Positions 12,216 to 24,554 of a DNA stretch of 64,000 nt are shown piece by piece (the stretch's first letter is position 1; the number at the start of each line of letters is the position of its first letter). The position numbers and the translations under genes are program-made. Under the pieces are notes generated by a model. It worked only from the letters and a program-made list of their open reading frames with translations, ran no database searches and was not told the DNA's origin. The stretch comes from Diphasiastrum complanatum (taxonomy: Eukaryota; Streptophyta; Lycopodiopsida; Lycopodiales; Lycopodiaceae): positions 20,190,234 to 20,254,233 of the forward strand of contig CM055106.1 in the NCBI GenBank assembly GCA_029204225.1, in the 5' to 3' direction.

Positions 12216-12590
12216 ATTATGCTTCGTTCCCTCTATCACTATATAAAAATTTTTACAGGTGTGCAGATGAAAAAGGTACAAAAGTAGTTGTGCCGTTTGT
12301 AGGAAATCGTGAGTGGCTGTTGTTGTTGTCAAGTATGATTGCACAATGCATAGAATGAGCATGAGGAGACTGCAACGTCGGGCTTCGCTAAAATTGATAC
12401 TGTGAAAATGCGAAAATTGCGACACTTTGTCGCATTTTGCGCCTGTCATAAATTGCATGTAAAAATGTAATGTCACATTTTTTGCCTGTTTAAATTTACT
12501 TGTATTTATGCAGACTATGCAACTGCCGCTTTTCTGGAAGTGTCGCAAAACACTTAGTTGCTCCTGCAGCTGGCAACAGCAGCTGACATT
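12216..12590. other. No gene recognised
   Basis: Between the repeat and the Gag remnant. Short open frames on both strands lack any family resemblance. Confidence 0.5.
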
Positions 12591-13060
12591 TCTATGTCAA
12601 GGATTGACTCGGGAGTGTAGAAATTTAGCATTAAACAATCTCAACAAAGAATCCTTGCTGCTCCATGGGTTTTGTAACCTGTTGTCGAAAGCAGAATAAG
12701 TTATCTTGGTTTGATAATCTTTGTGTGAAGGTAGAAAAATCCAGCATCTTGATAAAAGTGAGGAATGGAACCTCTTCTCTTTTTTATCTTTATGGGAATG
12801 AAACCCATTGTTGAGGAATGTAACCTTAATGATAAAAAGGTCTTCAAGGAATAGCCCTGTCATATCAAAGATGTAATTGAGGAATAAAACCTCTTTGATT
12901 CTTATCCTTATGGGAATGAAACCTCGTTGCTCAGACGACGTTGACAGAATCACCTTGATAACTTGTTGTTGTTTGCAAAGAATCTTGGATAGCAGATATA
13001 TCTCCAATATGTCCATCTTCCAAGCATTGAAACCTATTGCCCATGTACGATATCACCCAT
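12590..13060 (-). pseudogene. Copia Gag N-terminal remnant, rearranged
   Basis: Downstream (minus strand) of the primer site at 13229-13240. The translation includes FNAWKMDILEIYLLSKI, like the opening of copia Gag. The frame then decays into two copies of a local repeat (a GGTTTCATTCCCATAA block at about 12787-12807 and 12908-12928, minus strand) that encode related peptides. No zinc knuckle or later domain follows. Confidence 0.55.
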
Positions 13061-13228
13061 GGCTCCAATGTCTCAAAACATAAAATCTTTTCACACATTC
13101 TATAAACTCATTTCAAGTCGATTATTAGATCTTGAAAGATCTAAAATGGTGACCAAAACTCTAAAAGTAACTAATGACAAATCTATTTCACACAATAGAT
13201 TCAAGATAGCATGTCAAGTTCATAACCA

Positions 13229-13240
13229 GCTCTGATACCA
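13229..13240 (-). promoter_or_regulatory. Primer binding site, initiator Met-tRNA
   Basis: The minus strand reads TGGTATCAGAGC, placing a copia LTR at higher coordinates (from about 13243) and the internal region below. Confidence 0.88.
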
Positions 13241-13258
13241 TATTGGAAAAGAGGATAA

Positions 13259-13420
13259 CTCGAAAAGAAACGAACATGAAAAGAAGTGAACTTGAAACTC
13301 GAAAAGAAACGAACTCGAATGGAAAGTGTTTGTGCACAACGAAATACATGAAAAGAAGTGAACTCAAAACTCGAAAAGAAACGAACTCGAATGGAAAGTG
13401 TTCGTGCACAAAGGAATAAG
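13259..13420. repeat. Tandem repeat inside the LTR
   Basis: CTCGAAAAGAAACGAAC recurs at 13259, 13298 and 13370; the last two copies also share CTCGAATGGAAAGTGTT, a 72 bp unit. Confidence 0.85.
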
Positions 13421-13686
13421 TTATCTCTTTCCTCAAGCATGATTACGCCTATCAAACTCGAACAAAACATTAGTGATAAAAATCATGTTCGATCTAATTA
13501 CATAGCCAAACATCAAAACATCAGAATGATAATTTGTCGCGAACAACTGGACAAACTATCAGTCGCGAATAATTCGCGAAGAGCTAGACTGAAAATCAAT
13601 TGTGAATTAGTCGAGAAAGACAAGACTAATAATCAGTCACGAACAGCTAGACAAATAATTATTCGCGACCAATAAATCTGCAAAAG

Positions 13687-13977
13687 CGAGGAGCAGACAA
13701 CCAGACAAAACAAATAGACAACCAGACAAAACATAGAAAAGCTTTGCAGTATTGACACGAATTTGAATGCAGAAACAGACAGAGCTGCAATCAGATTATG
13801 TATAACAAAATATACAAGTCAATTAAGCAAGTGGGCACAAGACAATAGCGGACGTAATCGTGTGCTTCACAAAGCTAATCACGATCTGTGAAGGTTCATG
13901 AGCCTATTACTGACAATTTGTCTGAAAGGAAAAGAATCGATGCACGAATGCATCTACAATGTCTGTCTCATATGTTG
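13687..13977. repeat. ~290 bp direct repeat, copy 2
   Basis: Partner of 11928-12215, lying inside the LTR-like block. Confidence 0.85.
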
Positions 13978-14699
13978 TAAATGAATGAATTGTGTGAGTC
14001 ATTAGTGTGAAAGAGCATGAATGGGTCATGTACAGTGTGTATTTAAGAATGTCGTTGCTAGTGCATGAATCGTTCTAATTGCGTGTAGAACTACTTGTGA
14101 TTAGTGGACGCAATCTCTCAGAAAGAGAGCTACTTAACAATCACTAATGCAAGGGATTAAACCAGTGACTGAGGTGTCGTAGATCACCATGCATTGAGCA
14201 GAAACAAGACATCAAAGAATAGCATTCTTACAATAACAGAAAGAATGGCACAATAAAATATGTACATCAAATAATTGGATGGACAATACATTTGCACATA
14301 GCTGCAATGTCACTGTGTGAATCACTAATGTTGAAATGCCAGCTGCTGTTAATTACTACAAAAGGACAAGGTGAATCCGTAGCAGTGTGCCACATTGTAG
14401 AATACTGCAAGACAATAAGTGATGGAAGGTAGAAACATCACCACAGTAAAACTACGTGAATCACTAGCATAGAAATGTCAGCTGTTGTTGCCTGCTGCTT
14501 GAAGAACGTGAATGCTGAGTAGGTCCGACTCTTTTTTTTCTTCAATCGCTTATTTACATATATAACAACTGGAAGATCTTGTGCTATCTTAACTTTACAA
14601 TTACAAGATTGTTAACAGCTGCTAAACTGGTCAATAGATTAGTTCATTGTTGGAGTGTGAAGACGTAATGAGTAAATCAGCACATGGACGATACGACAC

Positions 14700-16530
14700 T
14701 CCTTGGCTTTTGGCCTTTGCTGTTTGCGGGGAAAAAGACCCCATTTTCAAGTTATTTTTGACGAAAAATCATCACCACGCGCTATTACGCTGACGCAGAA
14801 TTGTTAAAAAATGATGCGTAAATGGCCCATAATGGCCGGTTGCACTACTATTAAAATATTGTTCATTTGCTAATTTACGTTGTATGAAAATTCCATTTAT
14901 GCGGCCTATGCCCCTAGTTTCCGAGTTTGTTGGGACTAGGAGGTGCCAAGTTCGTAATACAATATTAGTATTTAAAAACTTGGTCGTGAGCTCATAAAAA
15001 ATGAAACCGTAAATGTTAAAAATGAATTTGGGCCAGTGCCCTATTTTTAGAGACAGTTTTTTGAAAAGTCATAAGGAGATGCCCCATTTCTTGAAAGGGT
15101 GCACCTCCAACCCATTGAGCCCCTACGTATGACCAGGGAGGAGTGTGGGATAGCTTCTCATCATTCATTTTCTTGGAGAGAGAGAGAGAGAGAGAGAGAA
15201 GCTTATGTGTAGAGAGCTCTTGGTGATCATGAGAAGGTGAAGAGAGAAGGAAGGAGAGGACGCTGTTGTGCTTGGTGCCCCACTCTCAGCCTCTTTCACT
15301 TTCCTGTTTAGTCCATTTCATTGCTATTAATTCACTGGTTTGATCTTTAACATTGTGTTTTCATCACTTTGTTTGTGAAATCAGATTTGGCATCAGTTGT
15401 TTCTTGTTGTTCCTAATCTTGTGGTTGCAGACCCTGGTATTGTGAGGATTGTAATTGTATACTTTTGCCATTTCTAACATTTGGTTGTAGGCTATAAGGA
15501 TTTGGAGGCTGTCTAATACATTTCCCTGCAAGTTTTGCAGTGAGGGGATTGTCTTTTATATATCTTTACTATATCTAACATTGTGTAGCAGGCTTGCAAA
15601 ATTGTGGGAAGTTTTGCTGTCTCATTGAATTGATAGAGATTAGATTATGAAAGACTGAACCTTGTTTGCAATCCACTTGCTAGTAATATTTTGGTTTTGT
15701 GTGAAGCGAATCATAAGCCATTCTGAAACTTGGTAATCGTTGGTTTCTCAGACATTTCCCAGATTGTTCCATCTCACAGTAGGTTGTTGGATCCAAACCT
15801 ATTCTGTGATTTGTTTAATCACCGATTTGTGTTTTGTTAACCAACCAAGTATGTAAATTTATGAATAGTGAGCCATTCCTCTGGCTGCTTTGAAAGCCAT
15901 TGGCAAACTCTGAGTTTGCTCTGTAGATCGCAGAGGACAGGAAGCCCAATTATCTGATCCACACACCACTATCCTTCTTTGCTACTTAACTCCTTTTCAA
16001 GTCTGCCTGTGGACTTGTCTGCAGATCTGATCTGCACTCTTCCCTTCTCCAGTTTGCACTTTCCATTTCCTATCTGCGTGAAAGAAAGGCCTGCTTAGGC
16101 TAGTCTGCAAATTCCTATCTTCCACGACCCTGCCTGCGTGCCATCAGATCCATCCACCTATGACCTATCCCTCCTCGTTGCTTGCGACCTCCTTCTCTGT
16201 TCATGATTTCTACTCGTCTTGCGACCTCTTCGCTGCCCTTGTTCTGTCTGCGCCTTCCTCTCTTCACCTCCGTCCTCATCCCTACTTTTATCTGACCTGC
16301 AGTTTCTTCTCTACCCTGATCATTTTCATTGCTTACCTCCATCCCTAACCTTACCTGTGTATGAAAAGTTAAAACCTATCTACGTTCTCCACCTACCTGC
16401 AGTTAGCGGCCATCCTATTCACTACCTGTGAGTCTGCCCAACCACCCAATGGTGACCACTACCTTCCCTACCTAAACCAGGCTAAACCCTACTTGTGGGT
16501 TGGATCACTGTGCCCTCTACTAACGATCAA
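14700..16530. other. No gene recognised; (GA)n at 15175-15199
   Basis: Mostly unique-looking, T- and C-rich DNA. A short (GA)n lies at 15175-15199. The pyrimidine-rich 15950-16500 stretch gives low-complexity open frames only. Confidence 0.5.
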
Positions 16531-16532
16531 TT

Positions 16533-17866
16533 GTGACCCATTTCTGCCTTGCACATAAGTCTAATGGTGGTGCCAAAAATTATGTAATCTTTATTAATGA
16601 CTATTCTAGATATTGTTGGATGTACCTCTTGTCTAGCAAATCTATGATGTATGATTCTTTTGTAAAGTTCAAGACTTTGGTAGAAAATCAACTTAGTATC
16701 AGGAGTGATAATGGAGGTGAATATATCTCCAATAAGTTGATGGACTTTTGTAGTTCTAAAGGCATAAAAAGGGAGTTGTCATGTCCATACACCCCTCAAC
16801 AAAATGGAGTGAGTGAGAGGAGAAATAGATCTCTTTGTGAGTGTGCTAAGGCCTTAAGGTTAGATGCTTCTCTATCCAAACCATTTTGGGGTGAAGCAAT
16901 AACTTGTGCCAACCAAGCCATTGGAGAAATCACACCATTTGAAGCTCTATTTGGAGAGAAGCCCAATCTCAAGGATCTCAAGTTTTTGGATCTACTTACT
17001 ATGTACACCAATCCTTGGATAGAAGGAAGAAGGATGATGCAACATCCATCAAAGACATCTTTGTAAGATATGGTGAGAATAGCAAAGGATATAGAGTCTT
17101 CAATCCCATCACTAGCAAGGTGATAGTGAGTAGGGATGTTATTTTTTATGAAGGACATGCTTATGATTTGGATGATAATGCTACTAATCATCTTGATGCT
17201 AAGGATCATGCTAGGATGGAAGAGGAGCTTCCAAGTGAAGAAGAACTTGAGGATCCACCTCAAGATGCAAGAACTCCAAGAACTCCAAGAAGATCTACAA
17301 GGGCAAGGACCGAGCCATTGAGGCTCACCTATGATGGTCAAGGTGATCAAAGGGAAGGCTCATCATCTTTCACATCTTACACCTTTCTTACTTCAATGTT
17401 AGATGAGCCAACATGCTATGAAAATGCTTGTAAATCTAAGAGTTGCATGGATGCTATGCAAGTAGAGTATGATGCTCTCATTGAGAATCGTACTTGGGAT
17501 ATTGTGAATCTTCCTCAAGGGAAAAAACCACTTGATTCCAAGTGGGTCTTTAGATGGATCAATAAGTAAGCATAAAGCTAGGCTTGTAGCCAAAGGTTTT
17601 TTACAAACCAAAGGCATTGATTATGATGAGACTTTTGCTCCTGTGGCTAAGCTTGTTACTATCTGGTTGATCATTAGTCTTGCTACAACCTTCAATTGGG
17701 AGCTATTCCAACTTTATTTCATTCCTCAATGGTTATTTGGAGGAAGAGATCTACATGAGGCAACCCAAGGGCTTCATCAAGACAAAGCATGAAGGAAAGG
17801 CTTGTTTCTTGAAGAAGAGCCTTTACGGGCTCAAACAAGCACCTAGAGCATGGTACCAAATTCTGA
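16533..17866 (+). pseudogene. Copia integrase-RT fragment
   Basis: Starts within the integrase core (FINDYSRYCWMYLL) and keeps RSDNGGEY and CPYTPQQNGVSERRN. It passes TPFEALFGEKPNLKDLK with a short deletion upstream and a frameshift near 17010. It then resumes with the C-terminal integrase region (GYRVFNPITSKVIVSRDV), an acidic linker, RT start WVFRWINK, a frameshift near 17568, KHKARLVAKGFLQTKG, another frameshift, and GYLEEEIYMRQPKGF to SLYGLKQAPRAWYQI. Homology stops near 17866, before the RT active site; Gag, protease and RNase H are absent. Same family as the fragment at 23335-23897. Confidence 0.9.
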
Positions 17867-18677
17867 TAAAAATTGTGCTAGTGGAGATGCCTCCAAAACA
17901 CAAGGAAAACCAAAGCACAGAGCATTACGTGCTTTTATACATGCTGATAGGATCCATTGGGTTGTAATTACCACTTTGGCAATAGGGGCGTTGAAAACTC
18001 ATAGATCGTGCTCAGTTTGAGAATTTGTGTAGATTTTTACCTCATAGATCACAGCTCATAGATCGTGGTCAGTTTGAGAAGTCAAAGCTTTTTTGTATGT
18101 GTTTGTTTCACAGAATTTTTACAATAGTTTTTTACAATAAGTCAGAAATTTGTAATGAAGGTAACAAGATTTTCAAAGGTAATAACGAGTATTTTTTTTT
18201 ACAGTAACTAATAAATTTGTGCTTACAGTAAGTAATAAATTTGTGCGTAAGGTGACAAATTTTCACTGTTGATAAATTTTTTTGTCAATTTTTGAAGGGG
18301 GACCTTACACAGATGTAAGGTCCCTCTGCTCTGATGTGTAAGGTTTCTTATGTCAGATTGTGCTTTGTATAGTTGTCAAATTATGTCAAGTAAGGGTTCC
18401 CTTAAATACACAGTAGAAGAAATTTCAGTGCTTTACATATATGTGAAGCTTCATTTCTCCTGGCCAAGAGACATTTACCATTTTCGACTTCCTATTACGT
18501 CTACAATCGAGTAGATCTGAAGTGACAGTCGTCTGCAAGCAAACTAGATTACTTATACTTGTAGTAGGTATGTAGTTATTTATAAGATGAATTTGCTGTA
18601 CTAACTAATCACCAGCAAACCTTATGTTGAATCTTAGATAATAATTATGATTTCTAAGACGAAGATGGAACAGTTGC
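17867..18677. other. No gene; short repeats and a hairpin
   Basis: CTCATAGATCGTG..CAGTTTGAGAA occurs twice (near 17998 and 18054), and AGTAATAAATTTGTGC-like words repeat near 18205-18245. Includes the 3' flank of the terpene synthase-like gene. Confidence 0.5.
18299..18324. repeat. Perfect 11 bp stem hairpin
   Basis: GGGACCTTACA, loop CAGA, then TGTAAGGTCCC. It lies about 350 bp beyond the stop codon of the terpene synthase-like gene. Confidence 0.85.
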
Positions 18678-20307
18678 TCAGTTGTAGAGCAAGCTCCTCT
18701 TGTGCCATGCATAAGTTGCTGAAATGCAGCGCTTGCACCCTTCGATGCACCTACAAATTTCATGTCGACGTTCCTCCATAGTATTCGACGTCGCCTTGAG
18801 CAGCTCCTCTGCCGCAGCTTCAAACTCGCTGCATGAAGCATACAGCATTTCGGTTACAAGCCTTGCAGCACTTTGGAATGAGCACGGAAGGTAATGGCTG
18901 ATCAAAAAGACAAGGTTGTGAACGTCTCCGTTTACCAAGCATTCCTGCATGCACGCGTACAAGACAGCTCTTTCAAATTTCAGCATTGAGATGACTGCGG
19001 TCATCATATAACTTTGAAGATGTAACGTGCTCAAATCCCGAGAGCTAAAACCTTCAATCAGTGGGTGGAATCAAAGGTGGTAATTATGTTGCACCTTTTT
19101 GAAAGACCAAAGATCATTGCACCACGATGTTATATCCTGGAATATATTCACCATTTTTTGCATTTGAGGACTGCTGAAAATATCCTCCGGTACAAATACA
19201 CCATCGGTCAAGTCTATGAACATCTGAAGGCCAGCATTAAGTCAATGACAGATTACACATCAAGCTAAGAAATAGTTTAATTTTCTCACTAGCACATACG
19301 AAGTTAAGAAGATCCTGATCGATTGAGCTTTTAATATTGAATACAGTTAGAGGTAAGGTGAGCATTACTCGGATCACAGTATCTGTTTTTTAATTACTGA
19401 GCACTGAGCAGCTTGTGTCAATTTTGAAAAAGCTTACGTAGAATTTGATGAATTACGGCATACGTACAAAACAGCAGGCGCTTGCTCCAGAGTCTCTCCG
19501 CATGGGAATGTATTCATCTAGGGATGGAATGAAGCCGTTTTCTCTGTTTTGGATCTGAATGAGACTGGACATAAGGAACTTTTGATAGTACCGGGCTAGT
19601 CGGAGACAAGAGTCAGGGTGCATCAATTCTACGACTGCACCCCAAAAATCACGGAAACAGGAGCCTACTGCTGATAGTTTCCCCGCGTAAACTGCCAGAA
19701 TCAGAAAAGAGCAAATATGATCAACCAACTTATAGCAGCGAAGTGGGATGGTAGACACATATCCCTGCTTACATGTGCAACTTTTCTGAAAATCTCCGAA
19801 AGAACACTAGGTAGACAAAAGGCTTCTGGGCTTACCGTTACAAGGATTGATATGGCTTTGTTTAACGTTGCGTAGCTCTTCGCGGAAGTAACTCTGAAGC
19901 GTTTCACGCTGATCAGTTGCAAAAGAAGTATGTAAAGTCTCCGTTAATGACTGAACGCCAGGAATAGTTGATATGATCACTTTGTCAATATCTAGTGCAA
20001 GAGAAACGGACACTTCCCAAGATCTTTCGAGTTCAGTATCGTCCATTATCTCGTCAACCAAATATAATACCATCAAAAACTTGGAGAACAGTTCCAACCC
20101 TTTTGCTGAAGAGTCAGGAAATATTCGAGCTGCGAATTCTGGACAAAATAGTAGCTTTGCCAACTTGTCGGGGTGGAAGACTTTGTCCACAGAGTGATGA
20201 AGAAGCCAGTCACGAATCTCTCTGCAAGCTTCCGCTTCCAAGGGGTGGACTCGCACTGGGTACGGAGAAATAAATTCCGGAATCTCATCTGAGTTGGTAG
20301 ATGTCAT
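18678..20307 (-). CDS. Microbial-type terpene synthase-like (MTPSL) enzyme
   Basis: Class I terpene synthase of the microbial-like plant family; the expected reaction is Mg-dependent ionisation and cyclisation of a prenyl diphosphate (geranyl or farnesyl). Exons: 20307-19836, 19691-19468, 19223-19095 and 18944-18678. All three introns are GT-AG, the phases agree (1, 0, 0), and the sum is 1092 bp, 363 residues plus stop, normal for the family. The Asp-rich motif DEIMDD is at residues 85-90; the NSE metal motif NDLWSFKKE is at 268-276 and is completed across the exon 3/4 junction. Further family landmarks are the Arg pair in EYIPMRR (exon 2) and HNLVFLISHYLPCS (exon 4). The ATG at 20307 has A at -3. 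I see no obvious transit peptide, so cytosolic farnesyl diphosphate use is a guess. No frameshift or stop; neighbours are transposons. Confidence 0.9.
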
Positions 20308-20537
20308 TCTGAACTTACTTGTCTTTTGCCCTGCACCCTGTAGCTCACAGGCTCAAAACTTTTTTATTGATGGAGCGTGACAACATGTTTTACTAGCTCT
20401 TGAGTCTTATCTAAAATCTTATGCTCACATAGACCAAGAGACATTGGCTGCAAAAATTGTTAGCATCGCTAGAGGAATAAAACAACCGCGAAGGATGAAC
20501 ATGGCTACCTTACGACTCGATACTTCAAGCACCTGCT

Positions 20538-20549
20538 TGTATATATTAA
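20538..20549 (-). promoter_or_regulatory. Possible TATA box of the MTPSL gene
   Basis: The minus strand reads CTTAATATATAC about 230 bp upstream of the ATG. The distance suits a transcript with a ~200 nt leader, but AT-rich DNA gives such words by chance. Confidence 0.3.
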
Positions 20550-23330
20550 GGCAGCAAAGTTCATGCAATTCAAGACTAGAAATCTTTTGAATATGTTAGT
20601 TTTCTATCTAGGCTTGCTAGTAACGGTGAATGACTGTATTGAATGCAAACAGGAAAACAAATGTACGTAAATAAGCTATCAATAATCGACACTCATACAA
20701 GATGCGATTTGGAAAGGTACATCTCTGTAATGACTCTCAATTAGTCTCAATATTTATGAGATATTACCCAAGTTTGTTGCTCATGAAAGTTCCCCAGTAC
20801 TCTAATTATTCACTTGAATACATACTTCGTTATGTCCAGGATAATTAGCTATATCGTCTGTCATCTCCATCAATTCAGTAATCCTTTTCAACATCTCCAT
20901 TTTGTTTTCTGCATGCAAAATAACGTGTTACATAGTTGTTGGGACCAGGCTTGGAATTTGACGTGCAGACTGACGTTTCAATTGAAAAATTTTTATTGAA
21001 AGTTTGATACGACATCATGAGATGTATATTTCAGATGTACCTTTCAAACAATGCTTACATAGAACCGCAAAGTCCTACAACCAATTAATTAATTTGAAAA
21101 TTTATTTATTGCTCTTGAAACAAGTAGGAAACCAAAAGTCTGAAAATGGGCTGAAAATGTCAGTTTCAGAAAGCTTACCTCCCTGATGCAAAAATAAGAG
21201 TAAAATTTTTAGAAAAACTCTGAATTTTTGTTTTGGCAAACTTAGCTTAAAGCAATTCAAATGTTTGTTTCTTCTTTTTAAGGGTTGTAGATTATTTTAA
21301 TTTTTACCGAGTTTCAAATTAAGCAGGAAGGGAATTTCAATAAACAATTTGCAGGTGCACTTTTAAACTTCAATGAAAAATCAACCGATTTTGAAAATTG
21401 TAGGAAATTGAAGGCCCGAAAAGAAAAATATTGGCTGAACTACAAAACTGCAGAAACCAACCCACATGCAGAAAGAGAGCCTGAGCACTGCTTTCAAACT
21501 TTAAAAGGATAAGAAGATTTACTCTTTTCGAACACAACGAGAGCATGCTGTATTCGGTATTGATTTAAGGTTATGACGGATGCTTTTAAACAGAGGAGAA
21601 TTGAGGACATTGTAACAGTTATACCTGTTCTATCTCGATTTTCGATGTCACAGCTCAAAAATTCAAAAATATAATACTACAACTAAGAATATCATCACCT
21701 ATCGTCTGTGTTGAATCGTAAAAGAGCTAATGCTCGCAATAGCTAACCAAGGTCTTTGAATTGTAAATGAGCTAATGCTCGCAAGGATTAACCAAGGTAT
21801 ATGATCAAGATCTCCAGACAAAGCATTATCTTCTTAACTCAAAATACTAGTCATGTTCTACACAATGCACGCTACTAAACTGACAAAAGTATGGCATGAT
21901 TAGTGTTTACTATAATACTATGTGAGCAAAGGCTTCTCTGCCTCGTCCTTAAGTCTTGAGACACTGTAGTCTGTCGCTGAGTCCTGGTCTGGTAGTCTTA
22001 CAGCGGTAGTCTACCGAGAGCCGCTTTTATAGAGCTGTGTCGCTCAGCTATAGATCTATAATGATTTATCTATTGCAGTGAAGCATGGAGACTCGAGAGT
22101 ATCACCTGCTGAAGGTAAGCACCTGATCATCTTTTACATTTGACCAGCTGTGAAAAATTTATGGAGCATGGAGAGCACTGAGGAAGGAACCAATAACAAC
22201 ACACCACAAAGAGAAAGGAACCAATAAGAACTCACCTTTTGTGGGGTGGAATCTGTGGATGAAGCATGTTCCGCGTGGGCTTATCATTATGGCAACACGG
22301 CCTCAAATATTGAATATGCAGATAATTGGAGTCTCCAGGTGACATTCTACCTCAAGTCCTGATCCCCTTTAATGGTTAGGCTGAGCATTTGCAAAACATG
22401 CTCAAAAATTCCAAAAAACAAAAACAAGTGGTGGACCGTGGGTGCACAACTAACCAAAAACGTGGTCAATTCGAAGAGAACAAAAAGGGCATTTGGAGAA
22501 TGGTGATCAACACGCGGTCCAACTTGCAACCAAAGAAACTTTGGATGGCAACCTAACCAACAAAGCCAATCCCATTGAGTAATTCTAAGATAATGTTTCT
22601 TGGTTTGAGACTAAAGAAACTTTGGATGTGAAGGTAACCAATTGAGCAATTCTAAGATAATGGAAGGGGAATTTGGAGAATGTTAGTTGGTGCACAATTA
22701 GTTAAAAGTGGTCCATTCCAAGCCAATGGAAGGGATTGTTTCTCCAAAAATGGTTTTTGAAAAAATGTGAAAGAATGTTGATTTTTGATATAGACACCTA
22801 TTTTCTTATCTAGTTAATTTTATGTTCAGAATATAGTTAAAATAATTTTAAACTTCAAGTTTTCTAGCATGTAGGATTCAATGGTCTTAATTAAATGATC
22901 TATGACATCGCATAAAACATTACTATTGTTATGTAGGCATGATGACATATAGGGGAGGTAGGGTTCAAGGAAAAATTTTGCTATTCTAATTTTTTTGACA
23001 ATTTTGGCATTAAAATTACGTTATGATTTACAGCCAAGGTAAGTTGATTTTATATCTTAAGCTCTTGTACAATGTGAACTCCCTTAGCAAAGGCAATATG
23101 CATTAGAACTCAGAGAGCAAGATCCTAAAGGGACTTAAGGCTTTACTTGACCTAAACACCAAGAGGACTTTTGTTGATTTTTTCCTATGTAGACTTTCAT
23201 GGGTGTCGCGCCTTACCTTAGCCACTAAAAAACAATGTTTTGCTTGGGCTTGCTCCATTGAAAACATGACTTGATTATAGATACAATCGTTATCTATAGG
23301 CAAAATCTAGTAATTGAAGAACTTTAGCTA
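20550..23330. other. No gene recognised
   Basis: AT-rich intergenic DNA upstream of the MTPSL gene. A 45 bp duplication containing GAGCTAATGCTCGCA lies at about 21718-21795, and CAATTCTAAGATAATG-like words repeat near 22580 and 22645. No open frame resembles a protein family. Confidence 0.5.
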
Positions 23331-23334
23331 GCAA

Positions 23335-23897
23335 CAGTCTTCCCAAAGCATTTTGCGGTGAGGCAATCACATGTCCTAACAATAGATTGCTCAACCAACC
23401 CATTGGAGGAATCACACTACATGAAGCTCTATTTGGAGAGAAGTCAAATCTCAAGGATCTCAAGATTTTTGGATCCACTTTCTATGTACACCAATTTTTG
23501 GATACAAGGAAGAAGGATGATGCAACCTCTATCAAAGGCATCTTTGTGGGATATGGTGAGAATAGCAAAGGTTATAGAATCTTCAATCCCATCACTAAGA
23601 AAATAATAGTGAGTAGGGATGTTATTTTTTATAAAGGACATGCTTGTAAAATGAATGACAATGCTACTAATCATCTTGATGCCAAAGACCATGCTAGGAT
23701 GAAGGAGGAGCTTCAAAGTGATGAAGAGCTTGAGGATCCACCTCAAGATCCAAGGACTCCAAGAAGATCCACAAGGCAAGGGCCCCGAGCCATTGAGGCT
23801 CACTTATGATGGAAAAGGTGATCAAATGGAAGGCATTTCATCTTTCACCTTTTACACTTTCTTACTTCAATGCTTGATGAACCAAATTGTTCACATT
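23335..23897 (+). pseudogene. Copia integrase C-terminal fragment
   Basis: Same family as 16533-17866. The translation starts at KAFCGEAIT, passes ALFGEKSNLKDLKIFGSTFYV, the GYGENSKGYRIFNPITKK region and the acidic linker (RMKEELQSDEELEDPPQDP), and shifts frame near 23785 before stopping near SMLDEP. No integrase catalytic core and no RT are present. Confidence 0.85.
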
Positions 23898-23898
23898 T

Positions 23899-24552
23899 GA
23901 CAACCTAATTGCTTAGTATATATAGCTGTTCATATTCATACAGTTTTCAAGTTATGAACAAGAAGCTTTTGAATATTTAGCTCTCTCTCTCTCTCTCTCA
24001 AGCCTGCGAGCTTGAACACTTGAGCATTCTAGCTCACTTCTTAGAGTTGTTTTAGAGATTGCTATTGCGCTACTGCTTATCATCATTGTGCTTAATTCCA
24101 ACTTTCATTTTAGTCGCTCAGAGATAGCATAGAGTACGCGGCTTTGATCTGCAACTTATTGTACTCATTTACTTTTGTTTCGGTTTTCACACTGAATCAA
24201 TACCATTTTTATTGCGTTCAACTTCATCTCAGAATGTATGCGTTTTCTATAGTTCTCCGCGACTAATTATTTGTCTACCAATTCACAAATGATTTGCAGC
24301 AAATTATATGTCTGATAATTCAATGCATTATTGTTTGGCTACGTAATCACTGTAGTACTGATGATTTCAAAGTTAGTTACTATAAGATCAAACGTGATTT
24401 CTGTCACTATTGTTTTTGTTTGAAATTGATAGGCGTAGTCATGCATTGAGAAAGAGGAAGTAGTTTATTCCGCCACACACAAAAAGTTTTCTTTCTAGAC
24501 ACTCGAATTATTTTCATTCGTTTCTTTTCGAGTTCAACCTATCTTCTGCACA
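23899..24552 (+). repeat. Solo-LTR-like block
   Basis: Contains a TATA-like AGTATATATAGC near 23917, a short (CT)n near 23981-24000, and a right half homologous in inverted orientation to 13250-13690 (landmarks TTGATAGGCGTA, CATTCGTTTCTTTTCGAG). It ends TCTGCACA. It lies between copia integrase and RNase H fragments. No target duplication was found, so the left edge is approximate. Confidence 0.5.
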
Positions 24553-24554
24553 CC

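Larger units (their letters stand above)
13243..14690 (-). repeat. Copia LTR, approximate extent
   Basis: Starts (plus-strand left edge) beside the primer site. The part up to about 13690 is homologous in inverted orientation to about 24240-24552. The 14540-14690 part resembles the LTR after 34008 (ACGTCTTCAC with a following ATCTATTGA). The right edge near 14690 is estimated; no clean TG boundary or partner LTR was found. Confidence 0.6.

Noticed and set aside
18678-20307. Bacterial or fungal contamination as the source of the microbial-type terpene synthase
   Set aside because: Three spliceosomal introns and flanking plant retrotransposons on the same contig show a plant nuclear gene.
22347-23303. 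Small frames upstream of the second copia fragment
   Set aside because: 60-66 codons, no family resemblance, no start or splice context worth keeping.
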